Origin: Roseburia sp.
Lineage (GTDB): Bacteria; Bacteroidota; Bacteroidia; Bacteroidales; Bacteroidaceae
Length of the DNA stretch: 64,000 bases
Assembly: GCA_023665185.1 (NCBI GenBank)
Contig: JAMPEL010000006.1
Location: 29,240-93,239, forward strand
Direction of reading: 5' to 3'
The position numbers were made by a program, and so were the translations under genes. Shown here piece after piece: positions 9,601 to 17,231 of this stretch. The number at the start of each line of letters is the position of its first letter. Position 1 is the first letter of the stretch. The notes under the pieces were generated by a model. The model ran no database searches. It was not told where the DNA came from and saw nothing but the letters and a program-made list of their open reading frames with translations.

Positions 9601-10819
9601 AAGCTATAACACAACGTACAACGTGAATCCGGAGGCTTATCTTTTTGTTGCCGACAATCTGTTGTGTACGGAAGAAATCACAGAGAACTCGATTGCTTAC
9701 TATGCCATCAACAACGCGCCGGACGGTGCGGCAGACTGGCACGGACTATACTTCACTCTTCCCGAAGCACAAGATGTGTATCTCGGATTCCAAATGAATC
9801 TGGAAAAAGGAAGTGGCACACAGGAATTCCGCGTCAAAGAAGTCAAGCTTCTGTACTATGGAGAAATCAACACCGACAAACTGAACGTGCTTGTCAGACT
9901 CATTGAGGAGGAGACTTCGGGCTTGACAATCAATGAGAACACGGGATTCTACAACCGGAACGCATACGAAGAACTCATGGCGGTAGTCGTTGAGGCGAAA
10001 TCGGTCGGCAACGGTGCCACACCGGAAGAAGTGTCAGACATATACAACCGTCTCACGGACGCATTCACCGACTTCAAGAAAAATGGAAAGAATGCGGGCG
10101 GAACACCTGACGAAATCGGTGCCAAAGACATTACGACAGAGAAGCTTTCAGAAGCGGAGAATTTCTTACGTACAGAAGATTGCGGCACCTTGCGTTTCGG
10201 AACCCCGGCATATTGGACAGTGGAGAATATACTCATCGACAAGGGTCCGGAGGGGGTGAAGAACGGTCTGGACAAGTATCCGGGCAGCGACTGTCTGATG
10301 CTTGGTATATGGGACGACCGCGACAACAATATGGAAGGCGACATTGCCGACGCACGCATTTATCAGCGCATCCACCTCGACAAGGGACGATATTATTTCG
10401 GAGGACAGTTTGACGCGCTCCACAAACTATATGCAGATTATATATTCGTAGCAGAGGATGTGATTCCGACAAGTGAGATGGAAACGCAATCCATAGCTTA
10501 CTATAACATGATGGACGGCATGATAGACCGCAACCACTATGGTGTTTACTTCACTCTTGACGAGGCAAAAGACGTGGCAATCGGCATTCAGGCAGACATG
10601 AGCCAAGGAAACAGCACACAGGAAGTGCGCCTCAGACACATCATGTTGCTGGAATATACAGGAGAGACAGACGGTATAGAGAACGTGATTGTCAAGGAAG
10701 AAAAGACTTCCGCACCGGAGTTCTACTCTCTTCAGGGCATAAGGCTCAAATCGGCTCCTGCCAAAGGATTGTATATCATGAGACAGAACGGTAAAGCCGC
10801 CGTACTGCTGGCTCGCTAA
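6641..10819 (+). CDS. Secreted GH29 alpha-L-fucosidase with three C-terminal repeat modules
   Basis: The start is set at 6641 because it gives a signal peptide (MLEIKKLLFSATASLLLAEI, ending ANAQ). The frame stays open upstream to 6428 but that part lacks secretory features. The product has 1392 residues. Residues about 30-420 are a GH29 catalytic domain (EWFKDAKFGIWAHWGPQ, HHDNFDLWDS, GVSMHGSHTW). The likely nucleophile aspartate is in SMLYFDDTV. A small beta-sandwich follows (to about 540). Three homologous modules of about 265 residues begin near 545, 809 and 1076. Each has a helical FIVAR-like part and a beta-sandwich part (PAYWNVEN, KNGLDNYPG, LMLGVWND). A short tail contains FYSLQGIRL and KGLYIMRQNGK, a style seen at the ends of secreted Bacteroidales proteins. 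Expected to release alpha-L-fucose from host or plant glycans. Much larger than a plain fucosidase (450-600 residues). Confidence 0.88.
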   Translation: MLEIKKLLFSATASLLLAEIANAQTNVAVKEGVFSPDWKSLSEWTCPEWFKDAKFGIWAHWGPQCQAEAGDWYARFMYYENSGAFNWHVEHFGEPEEFGLKDLCNAWKAEKWNPEELVALYKSVGARYFFTLGQHHDNFDLWDSPYQEWNSVNVGPKRDIVKEWSDACQKYGLPLGVSMHGSHTWTWMEKSQDYDGNLTKEDGYTLNEDGTEKWWKGLDPQELYAQRHPHSSGWENSGTIHSQWAWGAGASLPSEEYKMKFQNRVLQCINDYKPSMLYFDDTVLPFYGCDDQIGLNILSHFYNSSAEENGGDPQVVVMGKILENMHKQAMLWDVERGIPDRIQDEYWQTCTCIGDWHYNTSTYENNGYKSAQQVVDMLVDVVSKNGNMLLSVPIKGNGTIDEKEQAVLEGIKAWMDINSESVYGTRPWKTFGEGPLAEASNPLTSQGFNEGNNYSSEDVRFVQKDGTVYATIMRWPAGRLFTFESFAPVSKYYSGKVKSVQLLGHGNVEYSFSIDGLTVTLPTEKPNDIAPVFAVIFDNEDTTVSLAEILDMYELRIAELRRQVSYNTGKMSRERINEFASVVEDAKNMLNADEVSQQRALNTVNEAYATLKKNGTNEGGAPSKGYQADITEDILVESGNFSRVNDIGTRFGAPAYWNVENFNIPNGKDGVKNGLDNYPGHDCLMLGVWNDAANSTEGDLSNARIYRTVRLDPGRYYFGAAYNAAYQLSDKAYIFAANTLLDTDEIAEKSLACWNINKSKTNGEFFGIYFTLTEEQDVVLGFQANLLNGSNTQELRADNVVLLSYGQMNYNALEDLIMMTEYAADDCKINDNTGFFNKESVEKLQNALEVARAINMYSSYEEVEKAYNLLNAAYEDFLANGKNKGGAPNEVGCTDVTADYLIEASNFSRADESITTRFASPANWTVENFCIPNGGNGIKNGLDKYPGYDCLSMGVWDDRDNNMEGYLSEARLYRKIHLNAGRYYFGASYNTTYNVNPEAYLFVADNLLCTEEITENSIAYYAINNAPDGAADWHGLYFTLPEAQDVYLGFQMNLEKGSGTQEFRVKEVKLLYYGEINTDKLNVLVRLIEEETSGLTINENTGFYNRNAYEELMAVVVEAKSVGNGATPEEVSDIYNRLTDAFTDFKKNGKNAGGTPDEIGAKDITTEKLSEAENFLRTEDCGTLRFGTPAYWTVENILIDKGPEGVKNGLDKYPGSDCLMLGIWDDRDNNMEGDIADARIYQRIHLDKGRYYFGGQFDALHKLYADYIFVAEDVIPTSEMETQSIAYYNMMDGMIDRNHYGVYFTLDEAKDVAIGIQADMSQGNSTQEVRLRHIMLLEYTGETDGIENVIVKEEKTSAPEFYSLQGIRLKSAPAKGLYIMRQNGKAAVLLAR

Positions 10820-10842
10820 AGCCAACGTACAGCCACATTTCA

Positions 10843-10882
10843 TTCGAGGCAGGGCATCCTGATTGGCGCGCCCTGCCTCGAA
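10843..10882 (+). terminator. Probable terminator hairpin of the GH29 gene
   Basis: Inverted repeat TTCGAGGCAGGGC / GCCCTGCCTCGAA, 13-bp stem with a 14-nt loop, 23 bp after the stop codon. There is no T tract, so it may be a 3' stabilising stem rather than a classical terminator. Confidence 0.55.
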
Positions 10883-10934
10883 CCGTCATACAGTACAGCC
10901 TGCCACCGGCAAACCTCCGCCTGCCCCTGCGGCC

Positions 10935-10965
10935 TTGACAAAATGAATTCTTTTTTGTAATTTTG
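10935..10965 (+). promoter_or_regulatory. Promoter of the YczE-type gene
   Basis: TTG at 10935-10937, 20-bp spacer, TAATTTTG at 10958-10965. About 100 nt of leader precede the ATG at 11076. Confidence 0.7.
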
Positions 10966-11075
10966 CAAAAACGCAAGATTATCACGATTCATGCCAAGCC
11001 CGTCCCGCTCCATTATATACTTGCGAGGACAGTCTTGGCTGCAATTATATAGAACCGAAATAAAAACGTATTATT

Positions 11076-11816
11076 ATGGAAATGAGAAAGAAAGAATTGG
11101 TAAAAAGGTATGTAGTGTATGTTTTAGGTGTATATGTGCTGGCAATGGGATTGGCCATGATTATCACCTCCACGTTAGGAACTTCCCCCATATCGAGCTG
11201 GTCATACGTGATGAGCTGCAACACGCCGCTGTCGGTGGGCACTTATACATTCATCATCAATATGGCATTGATTGCCGGACAGTTCATGGTTCTCCGGCAT
11301 CACGGACTCCGCCGGCAGGCTGTAAATATAGGCTTGCAGATACCGTTCTCATTCATGTTTTCCGCATTCATCGACTTCAATATATGGCTGTTGAAGGCTG
11401 CCGGACCGACCGTGTTGCATCCTTTTGGCGAATCGGCTCTGCCGCTGTATGCCTATTGTGTCCTGCTGCTCGCCCTCGGCTGCTTCATACAAAGTGTCGG
11501 TGTGCTGCTTGAAGTGAAAGCCGGTGTGACAATGATGTCGGGCGAGGCATTTGTTTATTATATATGTACCCGCTGGAGCAAAGAGTTTGGCAAAGTGAAG
11601 GTTACATTCGATGTGGTACTGGTGCTGTTGGCTGTAATTTCCTCCGTTGGCTTCTCTTTGGCGGAAAGCAACGGCAACCTCAATATCGACACCATACTGA
11701 AGGGACTTTTCGGGGCTGTCCGCGAGGGAACAATTGTCGCCGCGCTCTCTGTCGGACAGATTGTGCGCTTGCTTGCCAAACATTCTGCATGGATTGACAA
11801 ATGGTGTATGAAATAA
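11076..11816 (+). CDS. YczE/YitT-type integral membrane protein
   Basis: 246 residues with about six hydrophobic helices. The N-terminal part VLAMGLAMIITSTLGTSPIS and the later GVLLEVKAGVTMMSGEAFVY are the hallmarks of the YczE/YyaS/YitT membrane family. Transport substrate and role are not known. The ATG at 11076 was chosen; a second ATG two codons later (11082) is possible. The gene stands alone with its own promoter and runs convergently toward lysO, with repeat copy B between. Confidence 0.82.
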   Translation: MEMRKKELVKRYVVYVLGVYVLAMGLAMIITSTLGTSPISSWSYVMSCNTPLSVGTYTFIINMALIAGQFMVLRHHGLRRQAVNIGLQIPFSFMFSAFIDFNIWLLKAAGPTVLHPFGESALPLYAYCVLLLALGCFIQSVGVLLEVKAGVTMMSGEAFVYYICTRWSKEFGKVKVTFDVVLVLLAVISSVGFSLAESNGNLNIDTILKGLFGAVREGTIVAALSVGQIVRLLAKHSAWIDKWCMK

Positions 11817-11821
11817 AAAAT

Positions 11822-12500
11822 CAGACATAACGGACAACAGACGGTATACGGGTTCGGGGTAAAACAAGGAACAAGCAACTGACATTTTGCCAGTCGGTGA
11901 GAAAAACTCGATTTTAACATTTCGGGCATTATTTCTTGTTCTTAAATGCCCACGAACCCGTATCGTCTACGCTAAGCGTCAGATAATCAGATAGATACAA
12001 ATTCAGCCGAAAAGGTGTAGTTTTAGCTCAAAAACCAAAGGTTTGAGCCAAAATAGAATATATTGATAATCAGGATGTTATGATAAAAATCATATAAATT
12101 CATTGTTTTTTGCCTTCAAAATCAAAATCAGTTTGGAAAGACGCACAGAACAGCCTGTAAACATAAATTAAGGATTGCCGTAGAACATGCACGGTTTTAG
12201 CCCCAAATAGGGACGTTTCAAAACTCGTGCGCCTTGAAAATAAATTTTCAAGGTACACTTCAAAAAATTGCGAGGCGCACGAGTTTTATTTTCACAGTAC
12301 TCTAATTTCGGGAAAAACGCGCTCTAATGTAAACAAATGTATCTTTTTGAAGCCGAAATCAACATATTTTTACAAATCGTTTTCGGCAACAAAAAGACTC
12401 CGTAGAATCGCACAAATGCAACCACAGTGGAGCGTCGTTGATTTTAAGCGATTCTACGAGGGTCGGATTTTAACATATCATTTATCACAAAAAGCACACT
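11822..12500 (+). repeat. Long dispersed non-coding element, copy B (degenerate)
   Basis: The 11817-12694 gap carries a worn copy of the element. GACATTTTGCCAGTCGG followed by TTTTAACATTTCGGGCAT is at 11881-11930. The AAAACCAAAGGTTTGAGCC block is near 12036. A single TTGATAATCA-type site lies near 12062. A reduced CCTTGAAAATAAATTTTC array is near 12229. Hairpin arms CTCCGTAGAATCGC (12398-12411) and GCGATTCTACGAG (12448-12460) are followed by TTTTAACATATCA. The ends are not clear and there is no nested insert. No gene is supported here. Confidence 0.75.
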
Positions 12501-12620
12501 ATTATTAATTTTCTACAACTTATTGAGACATTTCACATGCGTTATCTGACATTTTGAATTAGAAAGTTTGATAAAAATCTGAGTATTTTGCAGCTATAGA
12601 ATCCCTGCCGGATATGGACA

Positions 12621-12651
12621 AAAAAAATCCACAGAAAGAATCTGTGGATTT
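12621..12651 (-). terminator. Intrinsic terminator of the lysO pair
   Basis: Stem AAATCCACAGA / TCTGTGGATTT (11 bp, 5-nt loop). On the minus strand the T tract follows the stem (12627-12621). Ends the leftward lysO transcript. Confidence 0.88.
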
Positions 12652-12694
12652 CGCACGGGATTGTCCTTTTATTCTAATCCCGAACTCGCGCATC

Positions 12695-13321
12695 TCATTG
12701 GCAAAACAAGGTCACAAGCAAAGGGACGCTTATCTCAAGCACAAGCCCATGAAATATGGCAACAGGCAAAAGCGACTTGCTGCTGTCCCGCCCCAGAATC
12801 AAGGGCAGGCATACATCCATAGAATTGATTCCCGCAATAGAGATGGCTGCATTTTCCTTTCCCTTGCGTGCAAAGGCTGAACAGCATAGAAGAGCGAACA
12901 CCTCACGTATTACATTGGCAAGCAGGGCGATGGCTGCAAGCTGTGTGGCTTTTTCCAATCCCACCGCCGCACTCTTTATCTCCACAATCAGTACGGAGGA
13001 CAATGAATAATATCCGAACCCGCTGCCCACTGCAAGAATGTCCTTGAGACTCTCATCCCTGAAAAGGAACAATGCGAAGGCGGAGAATATAAGCGTGCCG
13101 ACAATGGTGAACACCGGCAGCAGAAACATAGACCAGTGTAATGACTTGAACACGGCAAACAGGTTTTTACGCACTCCCAGTCCGATACCCACTTGCACCA
13201 TCAGCAACGACAAGATAACGACCGGCAACCACGGAAGGTGCAACACTTCCGGTATCATGTCCGACACTCCGAGAAGAATGCCGCAGCCAAAAAACAATAA
13301 TGGAGTCAATGAGTCTCTCAT
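12695..13321 (-). CDS. lysO: LysO-type lysine exporter, C-terminal half
   Basis: The start is set at 13321 because its ATG overlaps the upstream stop as ATGA. This gives 208 residues (the frame also reaches 13354). About five to six membrane helices. Segments GSGFGYYSLSSVLIVEIKSA and ANVIREVFALL are characteristic of the LysO (YbjE, DUF340) family. LysO exports lysine and toxic lysine analogues across the inner membrane. Together with the 94-residue upstream protein it adds up to about 302 residues, the length of single-chain LysO. So the exporter is split into two translationally coupled genes. Confidence 0.85.
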   Translation of the reverse strand: MRDSLTPLLFFGCGILLGVSDMIPEVLHLPWLPVVILSLLMVQVGIGLGVRKNLFAVFKSLHWSMFLLPVFTIVGTLIFSAFALFLFRDESLKDILAVGSGFGYYSLSSVLIVEIKSAAVGLEKATQLAAIALLANVIREVFALLCCSAFARKGKENAAISIAGINSMDVCLPLILGRDSSKSLLPVAIFHGLVLEISVPLLVTLFCQ

Positions 13322-13602
13322 TTCCCGCCTCCTTTCCTCTTCGACACCAGACACTTAAACAAGGAAGCAGCGGCAAAACTTCCGGCAATTCCCAAGAATG
13401 CGATGACGAATGCCTCCATTCCAACACCGGCAATGTTGTCTATAATCGACCGATTGGAACCAATGGAAACTCCGAATACAAACAACAACAGGAATATGGT
13501 GTAGCGGGTGCTTTTTTCTATTCCACGCACCACAGCGGCTGAACGGCGCAGCACATATCCTATACCTACACCCATAGCCAATAATAACAATATGCGAAAC
13601 AT
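13318..13602 (-). CDS. LysO-type lysine exporter, N-terminal half
   Basis: 94 residues with three hydrophobic helices (ILLLLAMGVGIGYVLRR, TIFLLLFVFGVSIGSN, AFVIAFLGIAGSFAAASLF). Corresponds to the N-terminal third of LysO. It overlaps the C-terminal gene by 4 nt (ATGA), so the two are likely coupled and form one transporter. Both halves have intact start and stop signals, which speaks against a recent frameshift. Upstream is a leader of about 290 nt with a possible attenuator. Confidence 0.82.
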   Translation of the reverse strand: MFRILLLLAMGVGIGYVLRRSAAVVRGIEKSTRYTIFLLLFVFGVSIGSNRSIIDNIAGVGMEAFVIAFLGIAGSFAAASLFKCLVSKRKGGGK

Positions 13603-13755
13603 ACCAAAATCTTTTTGTTTGAGACGAATACAGATAATGTTCCGAATGGCATATTACCTTGATATGCCACCCGTTCTCCGACATAATACATATACGGCAC
13701 AATCCGGCAGCCCATCCGGGACAACCGTAAAATCATGACACATATTCCATGCCGC

Positions 13756-13929
13756 AAAAAAAGACTATGGTTACTTAGATAAAGCCGCTAAACCAATGGA
13801 CATGCACCAAGCGGCAAACATGCTCTCCTACATATTTGCTGCCGAAAATGATGTGCGCATTGTGTGAATACATAAATAATCGGTTTGGTTTATCTGACGG
13901 CAAAGTTACACTTTTTTCTCAAATCCAAA
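13756..13929 (-). promoter_or_regulatory. lysO leader: promoter and candidate attenuator
   Basis: On the minus strand: TTTG (13929-13926), 17-bp spacer, TAACTTTG (13908-13901). Downstream is a 12-13 bp stem GGCAGCAAATATG (13843-13831) / CATGTTTGCCGC (13822-13811). The second arm can instead pair its GCCGC with GCGGC (13788-13784). That segment overlaps a weak stem GGTTTAG / CTAA-gta-ACC (13794-13769), which is followed by TTTTTTT (13762-13756). The arrangement resembles protector, antiterminator and terminator. The terminator stem is weak. Nothing else was found in 13603-14056. Confidence 0.4.
13775..13873 (-). CDS. Possible leader peptide (32 residues, histidine-rich) upstream of lysO
   Basis: ATG at 13873, about 20 nt after the expected start site of a TAACTTTG promoter, to TAA at 13777-13775. 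The peptide has five His in 32 residues (positions 4, 7, 18, 24, 26) and ends HVHWFSGFI. Its 3' half is built of mutually exclusive stems (see the regulatory entry). It looks like an attenuator leader, but His codons do not fit a lysine exporter in an obvious way. Could be a chance frame. Confidence 0.38.
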   Translation of the reverse strand: MYSHNAHIIFGSKYVGEHVCRLVHVHWFSGFI

Positions 13930-14056
13930 ATTACAAGGTCAACAAAATTCGGATATTTCTTGCCAACCACACACGAAAAACATTTGCTTATGACTCAGAA
14001 TCTTCAAGCAAGGGCCATACACAGCATGAAGAAGGAAAAGCCCAGACTCTGACAGC

Positions 14057-15364
14057 CTATTCAAACTCAAGCAGAAAAGTGGTGTTCCACCCCTTTGTGC
14101 CAGAAGGCAGCAAACTGATTCGTCCGCCTGACATAGTCATAATACGGCGCGAGAGCGACAAACCAATTCCATTTCCGTCTTTTCTGGTGGTGAAGAAAGG
14201 AATGAATATCTCATCTGCCACCTGCTTGTCCACCACAGGCCCGTTGTTGCTGAAATAAACAAGAATATGCTCTTGCTCGTCAACCAATGCCTCGACCTGT
14301 ATGCGCCCGTCCTCGATACACGCTTCCTGAATAGCCTGCACGGCATTCTTCAACAAGTTAATCAATACTTGCCTTATCAGGTTCGGGTCGGCATACACGA
14401 GCAGGTCTTCCGGCAGGATACGCACCGCACAACTGATATAGTCCGGCACAACACCCAGACCAATCACTTGCCGCATCATGTCGGCAAACGAGAAGGCCGA
14501 GGGCTGCGGTTTCTGTAAGGAAGAGAATTTCCGATAGCTGTCGACAAACTGCATCAGCCCGCAGGATGTGTCACGGATGGCACGCATCCCCTCAAACAAA
14601 TCCCCGTTTTTTATCTCCGGACGGTTCATGAACACTTCGCTCAACGATGAGATAGGGGCAATGGAGTTCATTATCTCATGTGTGAGCACACGGGTCAGTC
14701 TCACCCACGAGTCAAGTTCCTTGTCGCTCATCTCGTCACGAATGTCATTAATAGTGATGACTCTCACCCTTCTGCCGGCAAGCTCAATCTCCACCGCCTC
14801 AAGAAGCAGATGCATCTCTCCTCGCTCAGTCTGGAAATGGATACTCTCACTGTCTCCTCCTCGCAACGCACGGATTTTCTCGGCATACGACAGTCCATAA
14901 CGGTTGAGCTGTTCCAAAGTGGAGAGAACAGGCAGACACAGCAGCTTGGCAGCGGCAGCATTGGTCTGCACCACATTGCCTGCCGTGTCGAGCACCACGA
15001 TACCGGTGGTCACACTCTCCAATATCAACTCATAATACCGCTCTTTCTGTTCCATCCATTGTTTCTGTTCTCCCATCATCTTGCCGAAATCATTCAATGT
15101 GCTCTGAAGAACATACTCGCTTCCCGAAAGTCCTTTCATCGGCAAACGGAAAGAATAATCGGAATTGCGCATAGCCTCAAGCATCAGCCAGCACCTTTCA
15201 CGCAACATATTCTTGGAATGGCGGAAAAGACAGAAAGAGCAGACACACAACAGAATGCCTATCGGCAAAAGCCACCATAAGCGATAGAAGACGAAACCGA
15301 TGAGCACACAAATTCCGATTACGGCAAGCAAGATTCTGACGAACAGACTGTTGAATTTGGACAT
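14057..15364 (-). CDS. NtrB-type sensor histidine kinase
   Basis: 435 residues. Two membrane helices at the N-terminus (about 8-50), then a linker, a PAS-like domain (YYELILESVTTGIVVLDTAG, about 110-200), a HisKA box with the phospho-accepting histidine in VLTHEIMNSIAPISSL (about 235), and an HATPase_c domain (N-box NLLKNAVQAI, G-box GNGIGLSLSRRI). It probably phosphorylates the sigma-54 activator encoded 44 bp upstream on the same strand. The signal is unknown; there is almost no periplasmic domain, so it may sense a membrane or cytoplasmic cue. Confidence 0.93.
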   Translation of the reverse strand: MSKFNSLFVRILLAVIGICVLIGFVFYRLWWLLPIGILLCVCSFCLFRHSKNMLRERCWLMLEAMRNSDYSFRLPMKGLSGSEYVLQSTLNDFGKMMGEQKQWMEQKERYYELILESVTTGIVVLDTAGNVVQTNAAAAKLLCLPVLSTLEQLNRYGLSYAEKIRALRGGDSESIHFQTERGEMHLLLEAVEIELAGRRVRVITINDIRDEMSDKELDSWVRLTRVLTHEIMNSIAPISSLSEVFMNRPEIKNGDLFEGMRAIRDTSCGLMQFVDSYRKFSSLQKPQPSAFSFADMMRQVIGLGVVPDYISCAVRILPEDLLVYADPNLIRQVLINLLKNAVQAIQEACIEDGRIQVEALVDEQEHILVYFSNNGPVVDKQVADEIFIPFFTTRKDGNGIGLSLSRRIMTMSGGRISLLPSGTKGWNTTFLLEFE

Positions 15365-15408
15365 GGAGAAAGAATATATTTAAGAATATCAAAGATAAAA
15401 AAAGCGGC

Positions 15409-16785
15409 TTAAAGACCGTATTTCTTCATTTTGTTATACAGAGTCTGACGGGAAATGCCCAGCATGGATGCCGCTTGCGACATGTTGCTGCCACATTTAT
15501 CCAAAGCTTTTTCTAAAAGTCCGCGCTCCATTTCCTCAATAGTCTGCACCGGGTCATCGCCTGTATCGCCCCTCATGCTACTGTCAGCGCGCTTCTCATG
15601 CGAAGAGGCGGCAAACAGGATGTTCTCATCGGTCAACAATCTGCCATCTGACAATATAACGGCTTTCTCCACCACATGCTGAAGCTCACGCACATTGCCG
15701 TACCACGGATGCTCCATCAGCTTCGCCACCGCCTTTTCGGAAAAACCGCTCACACTGCGTCCGTAGCGTGAGGCATATTTGTCGAGAAACCGCTTTGCCA
15801 AAGGCAATATGTCTTCCTTATGCTCGCGCAAAGGCGGTATGTGAAGATGGATGGTATTGATTCGATAGAACAGGTCTTCCCTAAACAGCCTGTCTCTGAC
15901 CATATCTTCCAGATTGCGGTTTGTTGCGCAAATAAGCCGAATATCAGTGGGCTGCGACTTGTTGCTTCCCACTTTGACAAACATCTTCTTCTGTATGACA
16001 GTGAGCAATTTGGCTTGCAAATGATAAGGCAGATTGGCTATCTCATCAAGAAACAGTGTGCCACCATCGGCCGCCTCAAAACGTCCCGTGCGGTCGGTAT
16101 GGGCATCGGTAAACGAACCTTTGGTATGTCCGAACAACTCGCTTTCAAACAGCGACTCGGACACAGCACCCATATCGACAGCCACCATCACCTTGTCTCT
16201 GCGGGCAGACAGGCGGTGCAGTTCATGGGCAAGCATGTCCTTTCCCGTACCATTCTCACCGGTAATCAGTACATTCGCATCCGTAGCTCCCACTTTCTCA
16301 ACCATTTGCCGCAGCCGGCTCATTACAGCGGACTCTCCCCAATACATGGAATCGGGAAGGAGCGAATCGGCGGGCATGGGTGTTGCAGCACTGTCAGCCC
16401 TTGATTTCCGACACACACTGGTAAGTATCTGAATCAACTTGGCATTGTCCCAGGGCTTCACCACAAAGTCTGCCGCACCATCCTTGATGCCTGTCACAGC
16501 CAGTTCAATATCCGCATATGCCGTAAACAGCACCACTTCCGTCCTCGGATAGTTTGCCTTTATGTCGCGAAGCCAATAAAGTCCCTCATTGCCTGTATTG
16601 ACACCTGAAGAAAAATTCATATCGAGAAGAATGACATCGGCACGGTCTTTCAACATTGCCGCCTTGATGCCGTGGGGAGTAGAGAGAGTGATTATACGCT
16701 CAAAATATTCTGCAAGCAGATATTGTAGCGAAGTAAGTATATTCTTATTGTCATCGACCACAAACAGTGTTCCTTTTCTTGCCAT
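15409..16785 (-). CDS. NtrC-type sigma-54-dependent response regulator
   Basis: 458 residues. Receiver domain (about 5-125) with acidic pair VVDDN, phospho-acceptor Asp55 in ILLDMNFS and VVKPWDN. AAA+ domain (about 150-380) with Walker A GENGTGKD, Walker B GGTLFLDE and the sigma-54 contact loop as GSFTDA instead of the common GAFTGA. C-terminal Fis-type HTH SQAASMLGISRQTLYNKMKK. It drives open-complex formation by RpoN-RNA polymerase, and rpoN is at 52.6 kb. First gene of a two-gene unit with the kinase. The GSFTDA variant retains the key F and T. Confidence 0.95.
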   Translation of the reverse strand: MARKGTLFVVDDNKNILTSLQYLLAEYFERIITLSTPHGIKAAMLKDRADVILLDMNFSSGVNTGNEGLYWLRDIKANYPRTEVVLFTAYADIELAVTGIKDGAADFVVKPWDNAKLIQILTSVCRKSRADSAATPMPADSLLPDSMYWGESAVMSRLRQMVEKVGATDANVLITGENGTGKDMLAHELHRLSARRDKVMVAVDMGAVSESLFESELFGHTKGSFTDAHTDRTGRFEAADGGTLFLDEIANLPYHLQAKLLTVIQKKMFVKVGSNKSQPTDIRLICATNRNLEDMVRDRLFREDLFYRINTIHLHIPPLREHKEDILPLAKRFLDKYASRYGRSVSGFSEKAVAKLMEHPWYGNVRELQHVVEKAVILSDGRLLTDENILFAASSHEKRADSSMRGDTGDDPVQTIEEMERGLLEKALDKCGSNMSQAASMLGISRQTLYNKMKKYGL

Positions 16786-16978
16786 ATTTAATGTATCTTA
16801 GGTTGCACAAAGTAACAATATTTTTTCTTATTCCACAAAACTATCCCTTATAAAACACAAACAATAATTATATCAGCATAAAGCCATTGGAAGAGGCTGA
16901 GAATGCACTACACAAACCCAAACCAGCATCCAGAATACGGATAAAAGAACAGAGTGACAGCTTTTTTTCGCCAAATTG

Positions 16979-17009
16979 TTTGTCAGGGCAAAAAAAAGAC
17001 GTACCTTTG
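16979..17009 (+). promoter_or_regulatory. Promoter of tRNA-Pro
   Basis: TTTG (16979-16982), 19-bp spacer, TACCTTTG (17002-17009), ending 10 bp before the tRNA. Very good consensus match. Confidence 0.8.
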
Positions 17010-17019
17010 CGTCCGCTTA

Positions 17020-17092
17020 CGGAAAGTAGCGCAGTTGGTAGCGCACTACGTTCGGGACGTAGGGGTCGGGCGTTCGAGTCGCCTCTTTCCGA
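17020..17092 (+). tRNA. tRNA-Pro (anticodon CGG)
   Basis: Full cloverleaf. Acceptor CGGAAAG (17020-17026) pairs with CTTTCCG (17085-17091). The D arm is GCGC AGTTGGTA GCGC. The anticodon arm is CTACG TTCGGGA CGTAG, giving anticodon CGG. The T arm is GGGCG TTCGAGT CGCCT. Discriminator A at 17092. CCA is not encoded, so it must be added after transcription. Reads proline codon CCG. Confidence 0.95.
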
Positions 17093-17095
17093 CAA

Positions 17096-17133
17096 AAAGG
17101 CGGTAGAAGAAAAATTCTTTTACCGCCTTTTTT
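17096..17133 (+). terminator. Terminator after tRNA-Pro
   Basis: Stem GGCGGTAGAAG / CTTTTACCGCC with flanking A and T tracts (TTTTTT at the end), starting 4 nt after the tRNA. Confidence 0.88.
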
Positions 17134-17231
17134 GTGTGTAGCATCATATCCGGAAGAGCATCGGAACTGGAAATCTGTAAATTTTCTCAGGGAATGAGCT
17201 AAGAAAAATCTACTGTTCTGATTTTCCCATC

